64,000 nucleotides of DNA from Sphingomonas sp. OV641 (GTDB lineage: Bacteria > Pseudomonadota > Alphaproteobacteria > Sphingomonadales > Sphingomonadaceae): assembly GCF_900109205.1 (NCBI RefSeq), contig NZ_FNZB01000001.1, positions 124,001 through 188,000 on the forward strand. Direction: 5' to 3'. Both the position numbers and the translations under genes were made by a program. Numbering within the stretch: position 1 is the stretch's first letter; every line of letters starts with the position of its first letter. The notes under the pieces were generated by a model. It saw only the letters and a list, made by a program, of their open reading frames with translations, did not search any database and was not told the DNA's origin. Shown here one piece after another: positions 1 to 8,639 of the stretch.

Positions 1-1164
1 GATCGGCTCCCCGCCGCTGCCGGTGATCGTCAGCCCGTCCTCATGCTCCTCACAAGGCACGCCATTCGCTTCCAGCGCTGCCTTCATGACGGCAATACGG
101 TCCGACTCCTTGACCCGCAATTCGTCGGCGCCGCGCGCGATCGTGCGTCCCTCGGCAAAGGCCGCGGCGACGAACAGCGCGGGATATTCGTCGATCATGG
201 CGGGCGCGAGATCGTGCGGCACTTCGATGCCGCGCAGGGATGCGTGACGCACCCGCAGGTCGGCGACCGGTTCGCCGCCGACCACGCGCGCATCAAGCTC
301 CGCGATGTCAGCGCCCATCAGGCGCAGCGCCGTCACCAACCCCGCGCGCGTCGCGTTCAGCCCGACATTCTCGATCACCACGTCGCTGCCCGGCACGATG
401 CTGGCGGCGACCATCCAGAAGGCGGCGGAGGAGGGATCGCCCGGTACGACGATCGACTGAGGTTTCAGCTCTGCCTCGCCGACGATCGAGATCGTTCGCC
501 CGCCTTCGCCCGCCTCGACCGAGATGTTCGCGCCGAACCCGGCCAGCATCCGCTCGCTGTGATCGCGCGTGGCGACCGGCTCGATCACGCGCGTGATGCC
601 GGGCGTGTTGAGCCCCGCCAGCAGCACCGCCGACTTCACCTGCGCCGACGCCACCGGCAGCGTATAGGTGATCGGAACGGCCGGGCAGAGGCCGCGCACC
701 ATCAGTGGCAGGCGCCCGCTGGGCGACGCGGTGATGTCGGCACCCATGGTGGAAAGCGGATCAATGACGCGCTTCATCGGTCGCCCGGAAAGCGATGCGT
801 CGCCGACGAAGGTCGCCGTGATCGGATGGCTCGCCACCAGCCCCATCAAGAGGCGCGTGGAGGTGCCGGAATTGCCCATGTCCAACGCGCCCCCGGGCTG
901 CAACAGCCCGCCAACGCCCACGCCGTGGACACGCCAGATGTCGTCATCGCCCCGCGTGATCGTCGCGCCCATGGCGCGCATCGCGGCGGCGGTGGCGAGC
1001 ACGTCCTCCCCTTCAAGCAGGCCCTCGATGCGGCTTTCGCCCACGGCCAGCGCGGACAGCATCAGTGCGCGATGGCTGATCGACTTGTCGCCGGGAACGC
1101 GGATCCGCCCGCGAAGGCCGGAGGCGGGATGGATCGTGACGGAGCGGGGATGAGAATGCGCCAT
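1..1164 (-). CDS. aroA: 3-phosphoshikimate 1-carboxyvinyltransferase (EPSP synthase), 3' end cut off
   Basis: Shikimate-pathway enzyme that transfers enolpyruvate from PEP to shikimate-3-phosphate in the cytoplasm. Read on the minus strand from the ATG at 1164, the frame stays open for 388 codons to the window edge. It begins MAHSHPRSVTIHPASGLRG and carries the family hallmarks PGDKSISHRA (about residues 24-33), LDMGNSGTSTRLL, and late GADELRVKESDRIA. EPSP synthases are about 430-450 residues, so roughly 50 C-terminal residues lie outside. The start is 110 bp from the divergent FYDLN-protein gene. The motifs make the family assignment secure; which inhibitor-sensitivity class it belongs to is not judged. 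Confidence 0.96.
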   Translation of the reverse strand, partial: MAHSHPRSVTIHPASGLRGRIRVPGDKSISHRALMLSALAVGESRIEGLLEGEDVLATAAAMRAMGATITRGDDDIWRVHGVGVGGLLQPGGALDMGNSGTSTRLLMGLVASHPITATFVGDASLSGRPMKRVIDPLSTMGADITASPSGRLPLMVRGLCPAVPITYTLPVASAQVKSAVLLAGLNTPGITRVIEPVATRDHSERMLAGFGANISVEAGEGGRTISIVGEAELKPQSIVVPGDPSSAAFWMVAASIVPGSDVVIENVGLNATRAGLVTALRLMGADIAELDARVVGGEPVADLRVRHASLRGIEVPHDLAPAMIDEYPALFVAAAFAEGRTIARGADELRVKESDRIAVMKAALEANGVPCEEHEDGLTITGSGGEPI

Positions 1165-1274
1165 TGCGCGCGGCGCCTTGCCAGCGGGGTTGCGCTATGG
1201 CAAGGCGCGCCCCACTTCGCAGGCTCAGGCTTTCTGGACCTGCTGATCCATCCATCCGAAAGGCAAGAAACGGC

Positions 1275-1598
1275 ATGATCAAGCCGGAATGGGGCACGAA
1301 GCGGACGTGCCCGAAATGCGCGACGCGTTTCTACGACCTGCAGAAGGACGAGCCCGTCACCTGCATCGAATGCGGCTTCGCCTGGGAGCCCGAACCGATC
1401 CTGAAGTCGAAGCAGCCGCTTCCCTTCGAGGCGAACAAATCCGAGAAGCAGGCTGCTGATAGCGATCTGGCCGGTGACGACGATACCGATCTGGTCGCGG
1501 ACGAAGACGAAGAGCCCAGCGCCGACGACGAGGTCGATTTGGGCGGTGACGACGATCTGGGCGTCGAGACGTCCAACGACGACGACGAGAACAACTGA
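1275..1598 (+). CDS. FYDLN-type acidic protein (TIGR02300 family)
   Basis: Small 107-residue protein of unknown function found widely in Alphaproteobacteria. The N-terminus, MIKPEWGTKRTCPKCATRF, contains a C-x2-C pair followed by FYDLQKDEP and a second C-x2-C pair (TCIEC), which looks like a zinc ribbon. The last 50 residues are almost entirely Asp/Glu. The frame is open further upstream, but the ATG at 1275 is chosen because the family begins with this zinc-ribbon sequence and because the longer reading would run into the divergent aroA start. A tRNA-Ala gene follows 93 bp downstream. No enzymatic function can be assigned. Confidence 0.9.
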   Translation: MIKPEWGTKRTCPKCATRFYDLQKDEPVTCIECGFAWEPEPILKSKQPLPFEANKSEKQAADSDLAGDDDTDLVADEDEEPSADDEVDLGGDDDLGVETSNDDDENN

Positions 1599-1620
1599 TC
1601 GTCGAAAAAATTTCGGGTTT

Positions 1621-1677
1621 TGGCAGGCGGCCGCAAAACGCCGCTTGCCAAGCCTGAAGCGCCCCGTTAGTGGGCGC
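1621..1677 (+). terminator. Two adjacent hairpins after the FYDLN gene
   Basis: TGGCAGGCGG (1621-1630) can pair with CCGCTTGCCA (1641-1650) apart from one G-T. A second stem of GCGCCC/GGGCGC lies at 1659-1664 and 1672-1677 and is followed by CTT. Placed between a protein gene and a tRNA gene they probably end the upstream transcript, but neither is followed by a real T-run, so this is inference. Confidence 0.45.
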
Positions 1678-1691
1678 CTTCCCAACGGAAT

Positions 1692-1767
1692 GGGGCCGTA
1701 GCTCAGCTGGGAGAGCGTCGCAATGGCATTGCGAAGGTCAGGGGTTCGATCCCCCTCGGCTCCACCA
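1692..1767 (+). tRNA. tRNA-Ala (anticodon GGC)
   Basis: A 76-nt cloverleaf including an encoded CCA end. The acceptor stem GGGGCCG pairs with CGGCTCC and contains the G3:U70 wobble pair that is the classic alanine identity element. The D-arm is GCTCAGCTGGGAGAGC, the anticodon stem is TCGCA/TGCGA with loop ATGGCAT, so the anticodon GGC lies at 1725-1727, and the T-arm is GGGGTTCGATCCCC. No duplicated 3' segment or integrase is visible, so there is no sign that it serves as an integration site here. Confidence 0.97.
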
Positions 1768-2028
1768 TTTCCAAGATCCCGTTGACCATCGAACAGGCTG
1801 GCCTGTGGCCCGGCCAGTGCGGCCCTGATTGCCTGATCCGGCAGGGCGCTGCGTAGCGCACGAGGGCGCGACAATCGGGTGGTCAGCCGCTTTGACTTTC
1901 CAGCGGCGCTCGCGAGCCTGGCGAACCTATCAGGCATGTTTCGACGATCATTCGAGCCGGCGGGAGACGAACGGGAAACTGGCGCGTTCGGTGTCCGACA
2001 GCTTGAATCGATAAGGCACGCGCATTCG

Positions 2029-4566
2029 GTGGCGGATCAACGGGAAGACACTTGCGGCGCGCACCAGCACAGCGCTTCTTGGGACGAAGGCGACCGGCTC
2101 GCCGCACTGGACCGCTATGCGATCCTCGATACGCCGCGGGAGGCCGAGTTCGACGACGTGGTTCGTCTCGCCGCCGATGTGTTCGGGGCGCCGATCGCGG
2201 TCGTCAATCTGATCGCGAGCGGTCGGCAGTGGTTCAAGGCCGAGGTCGGCATCGGTGCCGACGAACTTCCACTGGACGTGTCGATCTGCGCCCATGCCAT
2301 CCTGCAGCAGGGCATCTTCGTCGTGCCCGATACGACAGCGGATGCGCGGTTTACCTGCAACCCGCTCGTCACGGGCGAGCCCGGACTGCGCTTCTATGCC
2401 GGCGCGCTGCTGGAAACGCCGGATGGCCTGCCGCTCGGCACCGTCTGCGTGCTCGATACCAAGCCGCGGCCGGATGGCATCACCGAACGTCAGCGGCTCA
2501 CGCTGGAACTGCTCGCGCGGCAGGTGATGACGCAGCTTGAGTTGCGGCGCGAGATTGCGCAACGCGATAAGCGCGCGGCGCTGTTGCAAAGCGAGATCGA
2601 CGCGCGCCGGAACTTGGAAGCATCGCTGCGCACCAGCGAGCAGCGCTATCGCGCTTTGTTCGACACGATCGATGCGGGCTTCTGTATCATCGAGGTGCTT
2701 TTCGACGGCGAGCGGCCAGTCGATTACCGCTTTCTCGAAGTGAACCGCGCGTTCGAGGCGCAGACCGGGCTGGTGGATGCCGCCGGCAAGCGGATGCGGG
2801 AGCTTGCCCCCGACCATGAGCAGCATTGGTTCGACATCTATGGCCGCGTGGCGCTGTCCGGCGAGCCGATCCGCTTCGAGAATGAAGCTGCGGCGCTTGG
2901 ATTCTGGTATGACGTGCGCGCCTTTCGCATCGGAGCAGCGAAGGAGCGTCACGTCGCTGTCCTGTTCACCGACATCAGCGAGCGTCGCCGGGCCGAGCGC
3001 GCGATCCAGCAATTGAACGAAACGCTGGAAGCACAGGTCGAGGCACGTACCGCCGAGCTCAGCCTGATGTGGCAGACCTCTCCCGACCTGATGCTGGAGA
3101 TCGACTTTGACGGCGTTTTCCGGCGCGTGAATCCGGCCTGGACCAAGCTGCTCGGCTTCAGCGAAACCGAGTTGGTGGGGCACCATGTCAACGAGTTCGT
3201 CCTGCCTGAGCACCATGACGACACCGTCGACGCTTATGAGACCGCGGCCGAGGGGCAGCACGCACAGGTCGAGAACCGTTACCGCCACAAGGATGGCTCG
3301 GTGCGATCGATCGCCTGGGTTGCGGCTCCGGCGGGCAGCATAACCTATGCGATCGGACGCGACATCACCAAAGAGGTAGAACAGCGCGAGCGGCTGCAGC
3401 AGATGGAGGATCAGCTCCGTCAGGCGCAGAAGATGGAGGCGGTCGGTCAGCTCACGGGCGGCATCGCGCACGATTTCAACAACATGCTGGCGGTGACGAT
3501 TGGCTCCCTGGATCTTCTCAAACGGCGGATCGGCGCCGAGGATGCGCGGGCCGTGCGCTATATCGACGCTGCGGCGGACGGCGCCCGGCGTGCGGCCAAC
3601 CTGACCCAGCGCCTGCTTGCCTTTTCCCGCCAGCAACCGCTCCGCCCCGAGCCGGTCAACGCCAACAGCCTGGTTGCGGGGATGTCGGACCTCATCCGCC
3701 ACTCGATCGGCGGCGATATCCAGCTGGAAACGGTGCTTGCGGGTGGCCTGTGGCGCACGCATGTTGATCCAAACCAGCTTGAGAATGTCATCCTCAACCT
3801 GGCGATCAACGCGCGTGACGCGATGGCTGATGGCGGGCGGATCACCATCGAGACGCAGAACGCTCACCTGGATCAGCGTTATGTCGCTGCCCATCTTGGC
3901 GTGGGGGCGGGGCAATATGTCCTGATCGCGGTGAGCGATACCGGATCAGGCATGACGCCGGAGGTGATCGCCAAGGCGTTCGATCCGTTCTTCACCACCA
4001 AGGCCGTCGGCAAGGGAACGGGCCTGGGGCTGAGCCAGGCCTATGGCTTCGTCAAGCAGTCCGGCGGGCACGTGAAGATCTATTCCGAGCCGGGCGAGGG
4101 GACGACGATAAAGGTCTATCTGCCGCGCCTGCTGGGCGATCATCCGGAACATGAGCCGGAATCCTTAGTGCAGCCGCTGCCGCTGGGGGAAGAGCAGGAG
4201 CTGATCCTGGTCGTCGAGGACGAGCCGGCGGTGCGACAGTTCAGCGTCGATGCGCTGGTCGAACTCGGCTACCGCGTCATTTCGGCGGGATCGGCAACGG
4301 AAGCCTTGCGGCTTCTCGACGCCAATCCGGCGGTGTCGCTATTGTTCACGGACGTGGTCATGCCGGAGATCAATGGCGCGAAACTTGCTGAGGAGGTGCG
4401 GCGGCGGCGGCCCGAACTGCCGATCCTCTTCACCACCGGCTACACGCGCAATGCCGTTGTCCACAACGGCGTGCTGGAACCCGGCGTGCAGCTGATCGGC
4501 AAGCCCTTCACGATCGAGGAACTGGCCGCGCGTATCCGGGAGGCGCTCGACACTGCGACCAGTTGA
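2029..4566 (+). CDS. Hybrid sensor histidine kinase: GAF-PAS-PAS-HisKA-HATPase-receiver
   Basis: Soluble hybrid kinase with no transmembrane segment, so it probably senses an intracellular signal. Numbered from the GTG at 2029 (845 aa): GAF domain about 23-167, PAS about 200-320, coiled linker, second PAS about 344-447, HisKA with phospho-acceptor His481 in GGIAHDFNNML, HATPase about 570-699 (N-box NLAINARDAM, G-box SDTGSGM, FDPFFTTK, GTGLGLS), and a C-terminal receiver about 723-842 with Asp775 in LLFTDVVMP and the conserved Lys in GKPF. The frame is open upstream, with further possible starts at GTG 1879 and ATG 1936; none has a good ribosome site. I chose 2029 because homologous GAF kinases start about 20 residues before the RLAALDRY segment. 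No partner is adjacent. Confidence 0.88.
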   Translation: MADQREDTCGAHQHSASWDEGDRLAALDRYAILDTPREAEFDDVVRLAADVFGAPIAVVNLIASGRQWFKAEVGIGADELPLDVSICAHAILQQGIFVVPDTTADARFTCNPLVTGEPGLRFYAGALLETPDGLPLGTVCVLDTKPRPDGITERQRLTLELLARQVMTQLELRREIAQRDKRAALLQSEIDARRNLEASLRTSEQRYRALFDTIDAGFCIIEVLFDGERPVDYRFLEVNRAFEAQTGLVDAAGKRMRELAPDHEQHWFDIYGRVALSGEPIRFENEAAALGFWYDVRAFRIGAAKERHVAVLFTDISERRRAERAIQQLNETLEAQVEARTAELSLMWQTSPDLMLEIDFDGVFRRVNPAWTKLLGFSETELVGHHVNEFVLPEHHDDTVDAYETAAEGQHAQVENRYRHKDGSVRSIAWVAAPAGSITYAIGRDITKEVEQRERLQQMEDQLRQAQKMEAVGQLTGGIAHDFNNMLAVTIGSLDLLKRRIGAEDARAVRYIDAAADGARRAANLTQRLLAFSRQQPLRPEPVNANSLVAGMSDLIRHSIGGDIQLETVLAGGLWRTHVDPNQLENVILNLAINARDAMADGGRITIETQNAHLDQRYVAAHLGVGAGQYVLIAVSDTGSGMTPEVIAKAFDPFFTTKAVGKGTGLGLSQAYGFVKQSGGHVKIYSEPGEGTTIKVYLPRLLGDHPEHEPESLVQPLPLGEEQELILVVEDEPAVRQFSVDALVELGYRVISAGSATEALRLLDANPAVSLLFTDVVMPEINGAKLAEEVRRRRPELPILFTTGYTRNAVVHNGVLEPGVQLIGKPFTIEELAARIREALDTATS

Positions 4567-4636
4567 GGACGTCGACAGCTTTTCGGCTGACTGGTCTCGC
4601 CTGATCGCAGATCGAAGGCAGCGCTGACTTCGGTGC

Positions 4637-6742
4637 TCAGTATCGGGCGCGCAGGCCGACAAAGAAGCTGCGACCCGGCTCCGGGAAGCCGTCGGTCAGC
4701 GTGTAAGAGCGATCGAACAGGTTTCGAGCGCCGGCGCTGATGCCAAGCCGGTCCGAGACGTCGAACTCGGCGTGAAATGCCGCCGTGATATAGTCGCCGG
4801 TCCGGTAATAGAGGGGTGCCAACCCGTTCGCGGATGCAGGCGTGACAGTCGTCCGGTTGGAGGCGAACTCGACGCTCGGCGTGATCGAGAGGGCGGTCAG
4901 CGGATGCCAGGTGACGAAGGCAAATCCCTTGTGATCGGGAACATCGGTGAGTTCGAAAGGGCGGATCAGGCCGCCTGCGGGGGCGGCGCCCACGTCGAAG
5001 CTGCGGTGAATATAGCTGTAGTTGACCCCGGCATCGAGCGTGGTGGCGAGATGCAGATCGACCGACAGTTCCGCGCCATAATAGTCCGCCGAGCCGAGGT
5101 TCTCTCGGCGGTTCAGGTTTTCCGGCGTGCGGACGGAAACGAGCGCGTCGGTCAGCCAGCTGTAATAGGCTGCGGCGGCCACCGTAAATGGGCCGAAGCT
5201 GCGCGATGCGCCAATCTCGGCGCTGGTGGCGCGCTCGGGCTTCAGATCGGGATTAGCCTCGGCAGTGCCGAACTGGCTGGAGAAGCGCTCGAAAAGCGTT
5301 GGAAAGCGCGCGCGTGAAGACAGGCTGGCGTGCGCCTCGATGCCATCCTGACCGCGCCAGTCGAGCCGGCCCTGAGCATTCCAGGCGGAGGCGTTGCGCA
5401 GGGGATAGCTGAAGAGGCGGCTGGCGCCGGTCGCGCCTTGCGGCACGCCGAACTCCTGCGCCTCATCCAGATCGCGCCAGTCATAGCTCCCGCCGAGCGT
5501 CAGCCGCAGCGCGGGCGTCAGGTCCAGGCGGTTCTCGATCGCGGCGCTCCACGTCCGCTCGACGCTGCGCTGGTTCGGCTCGACGGTGCGCAGCGGCGAG
5601 GTGGGCCGGCTGACCTGCGCCTCATTGTGCTCGTCCCGGCGGTAGTGGAAGGCGATGGCGAGCGTGTCAGCTTCGGCCAAGCGTAGGTCGAGCTGGGCCG
5701 AGCCGCCATACGCCTTGTCATCATACGGGCTGTCGAACGCGCGCGGCAGCGATTGCGTCGTCTGGGAGCGATTGTCGAAGGATTGCAGCAGGTTCGCGAG
5801 TTCGTTGTAATAAGCGCGCGTTTTCAGCGTCGCTTGGTCGCCGAGCGCGGTCGTTGAGAGGAAGTAGAAGCTCTCAATGTTCCACTGCGGCCATTTCCAG
5901 TTTCGCAGGGAGACGTTGCTGGTGTCGGAGAGGTGGAGCGGGGCGTTCTTCCGCCCCTCTTGCCGGGTATAGCTGAGCACATATTCATCAGTCGCGTTGG
6001 GCGTGAACCCGACCTTGGCGTTGACGCGCCAATCCTCTGCCTTGGAGAAGTCGCGCGCGCCGCCATCCTCGTTGACTGTTCCGTTGAAGCTGCCGGGCAG
6101 ATCCCAATGATCGACGACGTTGGCCGTGTAGCTCGCCTGTGCGTACCATTTGTCCTGCCGGGTGCCGATCAGCCCGAAGGTGGTGAGACCGGCATAGGTG
6201 GCGTCGCGATCGAGGTTGAGCTGAGCCCGACCTTCGATCTCCAGCGCCCTGGTCGGTTTGCGCGTGACGAGATTGACCGCTCCGCCCATCGCGCCGGGTC
6301 CGTCGAGCACAGAAGCATAGCCCTTCGCCACCTGGATCTCGGCAATGTCGGGAGTGAGAAAGCGACCATAATCCAGCCGGTTGTCAGCGGGCAGATAGAC
6401 GCGGATGCCGTCAATCGACAGGGGCACCTGAAACCGGTCAAATCCGCGCACGAAGAGTAGCCGTTCATTGCGCGATCCACCCGAATTGCCGGCGGTTACA
6501 CCCGGAATGAGATTGGCTGCTTCATCCAGCGTGCGGCGATCAAAGGTGTAGAGCGCCTCCTGACCGACGCTGTCCTGCCCGACACTGATGCCCGGATCAC
6601 GGCGGCCAGTGACGATGATCTGGCCAAGGCCAAAGGCATTGTCGTCCTCAGCCTGGGTCGCAGTGCCGCCGGGATCACGCTCCTGAGCCACGGCCGGAGT
6701 GGCAAGCGCAAGCAGGCTGGCCGTGCAGAGCAGATGACGCAT
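4637..6742 (-). CDS. TonB-dependent outer-membrane receptor (ModE-associated)
   Basis: 701-residue TonB-dependent receptor. The start is the ATG at 6742, preceded by a strong AGGGGG ribosome site and followed by a signal peptide ending at AVAQ. A TonB-box-like/plug entry IIVTGRRD is followed by a plug with NERLLFVRGFD, IDGIRVYLP and GAMGGAVNLVTRKP. The barrel ends with the usual aromatic C-terminus (FVGLRARY). The reading frame runs upstream to 6988 but that part lacks a signal sequence. The gene lies downstream of, and in the same direction as, a ModE-like regulator, which suggests that the substrate could be molybdate, tungstate or a metal chelate; the sequence itself does not show the substrate. 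Confidence 0.92.
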   Translation of the reverse strand: MRHLLCTASLLALATPAVAQERDPGGTATQAEDDNAFGLGQIIVTGRRDPGISVGQDSVGQEALYTFDRRTLDEAANLIPGVTAGNSGGSRNERLLFVRGFDRFQVPLSIDGIRVYLPADNRLDYGRFLTPDIAEIQVAKGYASVLDGPGAMGGAVNLVTRKPTRALEIEGRAQLNLDRDATYAGLTTFGLIGTRQDKWYAQASYTANVVDHWDLPGSFNGTVNEDGGARDFSKAEDWRVNAKVGFTPNATDEYVLSYTRQEGRKNAPLHLSDTSNVSLRNWKWPQWNIESFYFLSTTALGDQATLKTRAYYNELANLLQSFDNRSQTTQSLPRAFDSPYDDKAYGGSAQLDLRLAEADTLAIAFHYRRDEHNEAQVSRPTSPLRTVEPNQRSVERTWSAAIENRLDLTPALRLTLGGSYDWRDLDEAQEFGVPQGATGASRLFSYPLRNASAWNAQGRLDWRGQDGIEAHASLSSRARFPTLFERFSSQFGTAEANPDLKPERATSAEIGASRSFGPFTVAAAAYYSWLTDALVSVRTPENLNRRENLGSADYYGAELSVDLHLATTLDAGVNYSYIHRSFDVGAAPAGGLIRPFELTDVPDHKGFAFVTWHPLTALSITPSVEFASNRTTVTPASANGLAPLYYRTGDYITAAFHAEFDVSDRLGISAGARNLFDRSYTLTDGFPEPGRSFFVGLRARY

Positions 6743-7075
6743 GAAGGAACCCCCTTTGTGAGCGCGACGGCCCTGTATGAGCTCTGACGCCATATCGGTC
6801 TGAATATTATGCCCGTTGATATACAAATAGGGGAAGGGCGAAACCCTGAACTGTGCGCCGTCCTTGCTGCTGGGCTTGTTGCACCGGCATCTGGTTAGCG
6901 ACGCTGAGGGTAACGTTCGGCTGAGCGCCTTTGGACGATAGGGACGCGTCCATTCAGGAGCGGGGCGTGCGGGCCCTGACGCAGCCATCGTGCCTTTGCA
7001 GGCTAGGTGATGTGTCTGGCGCCTGCGCGCCGCCTGCGTGACGCGGCAATGGGGGGCGCGTTCATTCTGGGTCGA
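6743..7075 (-). promoter_or_regulatory. Promoter region of the TonB receptor; AT-rich island at 6788-6832
   Basis: This 333-bp gap holds no convincing gene. In an otherwise GC-rich region, 6788-6832 is AT-rich and is the natural place for the receptor promoter. On the minus strand it contains TATATCAACG (6814-6823), which resembles one half of the ModE operator (TATATAACG) with one inserted base. A matching second half at proper spacing is not evident, so a ModE site is only a possibility. Confidence 0.35.
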
Positions 7076-7438
7076 TCATCCGGTCGGCGCGCGCGCCGCC
7101 ACTAGCCAATCAAGATCGTCGCCAACGGCGACTGCCATCATGCGCGCCTCGACGTTCCGATAGGTGTCGAGCAGCTTGCGGCCGAAGGGCGTCAGCTGCG
7201 CGCCGCCGGACTTCCCGCCGCCCACCCGTGTCTCGATCACCCGCTCGCGCCAATCGGTGTTCAGGCTTTCAGCCAGCAGCCAGATACGACGGTAACTCAT
7301 GCCGATCGCCCGGCCCGCCGCGGAGATCGAGCCCTCGCGATCGATTGCCTCCAACACCAGCGCCTTGCCCGGCCCGATGGCAGGCTCGGCATCGCGCATC
7401 AGCTGGAAGGATAGCTTCACGGGTCCATCGATCGCCAC
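7076..7438 (-). CDS. ModE-like winged-helix regulator, DNA-binding domain only
   Basis: A 120-residue protein matching the N-terminal LysR-like HTH of ModE: KALVLEAIDREGSISAAGRAIGMSYRRIWLLAESLN is the helix-turn-helix, followed by the wing sequence VGGGKSGGAQLTPFGRKLLDTY. It stops there and lacks the two TOBE molybdate-binding domains of full ModE, so it probably binds DNA without sensing molybdate directly, or needs another protein. It starts at GTG 7438 with GAGGAG 7 nt upstream. The next gene on the strand is a TonB-dependent receptor after 333 bp, making it the likely target. It could also be a stand-alone LysR-fold regulator unrelated to molybdenum. Confidence 0.85.
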   Translation of the reverse strand: MAIDGPVKLSFQLMRDAEPAIGPGKALVLEAIDREGSISAAGRAIGMSYRRIWLLAESLNTDWRERVIETRVGGGKSGGAQLTPFGRKLLDTYRNVEARMMAVAVGDDLDWLVAARAPTG

Positions 7439-7644
7439 GCGTCGCTCCTCGTCAGGTGATCAACCGTGCTGTGCAAGAAGGCAGGACAGCGAAAGTGTAA
7501 AGCCCCGGCGCGGTTCGGGGCAACAAGCGGGAGCGATGGAGATGGCGTCGGAACGAGGCCCTCATTTCACCGGCGAGAACGTGACTGCACATGGCCAGGA
7601 GCAAGGTGGGATCGTCCAGCGTGGGCAGAACCATTCAGGCGAGT

Positions 7645-7671
7645 GCCGGCCGCAGATGGCCTGCGGCCGGC
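7645..7671 (-). terminator. Strong GC hairpin downstream of the iron operon
   Basis: GCCGGCCGCA (7645-7654) and TGCGGCCGGC (7662-7671) form a perfect 10-bp stem with a 7-nt loop, 43 bp past the stop of the last gene of the leftward operon. There is no T-run after it, so termination or 3'-end protection is inferred from position. Confidence 0.5.
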
Positions 7672-7686
7672 CCTCGCCCGGCAAGT

Positions 7687-7726
7687 TTCGGCCTTGTTCG
7701 GCCTCGTTCGGCCTTATTCGGCCACG
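7687..7726. repeat. 10-nt tandem repeat, four copies, spanning a stop codon
   Basis: Four imperfect consecutive copies of TTCGGCCTTG (the last copy ends in ACG) lie across the stop codon of the DUF4198 gene. The unit length is not a multiple of three, so a gain or loss of a copy upstream of the stop would change the C-terminus of that protein. Confidence 0.8.
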
Positions 7727-8340
7727 AAGCTCGTGGTGGCGATCCGGTAGACGGTTTGAACCGTTTCTCCGCCCAGTTGGTCGGCGCCTTCCTTGAGCGA
7801 TGCGGTGAGAAGATGGCGGCCCGGGCCTTTGGGCACGATCGTGACAACCCCGTCCGCATCGGTGATGAGCGATGCGGTGGTGCGGTCAGGGTGGATCAGC
7901 TTCACCTCCGCGCCTGCGACCGGGCGATCGTTGCGCGACAGACGGAAGCGGTTTGCGCCGGCCGTCACCGGCGCGATTTCCATCGGCAGCGTGGCGCGGG
8001 CCTCCGCTCGGCCGGCCCGGGCATAATAAACGACGCCTTCGCGCGCGCCTTTCTCGCCCCAGGGAGCGAAGACGGCATCGTCCCAGGCGCGCACGTCGCC
8101 TGGCGGCACCGCCACCTCGATATGGCCGGCGCGCCGAACCATCGGCCCGGTCGCGGCCTGCAGGAGATGGGGAGCCTTGAGCTTCGCGAATTCGGGATCG
8201 CCGCCGGGGACCGGCGGCTGATCGGGCTCACCCAGGTAGATGCGGGCGGGACCGGCGCCATCACGCTCGATCCACACTTCATGGGCATTGGCCGTACCGG
8301 CCAGCAGCAACACGACTGCAGCGGCTAACATCTTTCTCAT
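7714..8340 (-). CDS. DUF4198-domain periplasmic protein of the iron operon
   Basis: A 208-residue exported protein. It starts at ATG 8340 after AGGAGGATCTCG, has a signal peptide (MRKMLAAAVVLLLAGTANA) and a mature N-terminus HEVWIERDG typical of DUF4198 proteins, which are often found with metal-uptake genes. The C-terminal half (RPVAGAEVKLIHPDRTTASLITDADGVV, written here as the region of residues 135-170) looks like a beta-sandwich of the type seen in cobalt/nickel transport accessory proteins. The gene overlaps the preceding DUF3325 gene by ATGA and is the last gene of the operon. The biochemical role is not established; a periplasmic metal-handling or adhesion role is inference. Confidence 0.85.
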   Translation of the reverse strand: MRKMLAAAVVLLLAGTANAHEVWIERDGAGPARIYLGEPDQPPVPGGDPEFAKLKAPHLLQAATGPMVRRAGHIEVAVPPGDVRAWDDAVFAPWGEKGAREGVVYYARAGRAEARATLPMEIAPVTAGANRFRLSRNDRPVAGAEVKLIHPDRTTASLITDADGVVTIVPKGPGRHLLTASLKEGADQLGGETVQTVYRIATTSFVAE

Positions 8341-8639
8341 CGAGATCCTCCTACGGAATGCGTGCCGCGCACCCGGCGCGGGCCGAAATTGAGCGCCAGG
8401 AACACCAGCCCCGCCGCCACCATGATCGCGCCGAACCACAGCACGGGACCGAAAACCCAGCCACGTGCGGCGATCGCGGCGACAAAGGCCAGCGCAAGCA
8501 TGACCCAGGCCGCCGCTCGCGAGCGCGCCTTCCAGGATGGCGTGGGGCGGCGCCCGGTGAGGCGGTGGTGGTGATCGTCGGTGGCGAAACCGAAGACGCC
8601 GAACGCCGCAAGCGAGAGAAGAAAGGCGAGCGTGGTCAC
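8337..8639 (-). CDS. DUF3325 small membrane protein
   Basis: A 100-residue integral membrane protein with three predicted hydrophobic helices (about 5-20, 40-60 and 65-85) and a central HHHR segment. DUF3325 proteins accompany siderophore receptors and PepSY proteins in proteobacterial iron-uptake operons. The GTG start at 8639 overlaps the TGA of the PepSY gene (GTGA), and its own TGA overlaps the next ATG, so translation is tightly coupled on both sides. The function is unknown. Confidence 0.85.
   Translation of the reverse strand: MTTLAFLLSLAAFGVFGFATDDHHHRLTGRRPTPSWKARSRAAAWVMLALAFVAAIAARGWVFGPVLWFGAIMVAAGLVFLALNFGPRRVRGTHSVGGSR

Noticed and set aside
1164..1274. N-terminal extension of the FYDLN protein
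   Set aside because: The added 37 residues are unlike the family and run back into the aroA start; the conserved protein begins at 1275.
43..1278. Plus-strand frame of 411 codons over the left end
   Set aside because: The minus strand here is aroA with all its conserved motifs; the plus frame is Arg/His-rich with no family resemblance.
1768..1878. Possible integration site or island boundary after tRNA-Ala
   Set aside because: No repeat of the tRNA 3' end, no integrase and no shift in base composition.
6788..6832. A full ModE operator upstream of the TonB receptor
   Set aside because: Only one half-like sequence is seen; the second half at the right spacing is missing, so it is recorded only as a possibility.
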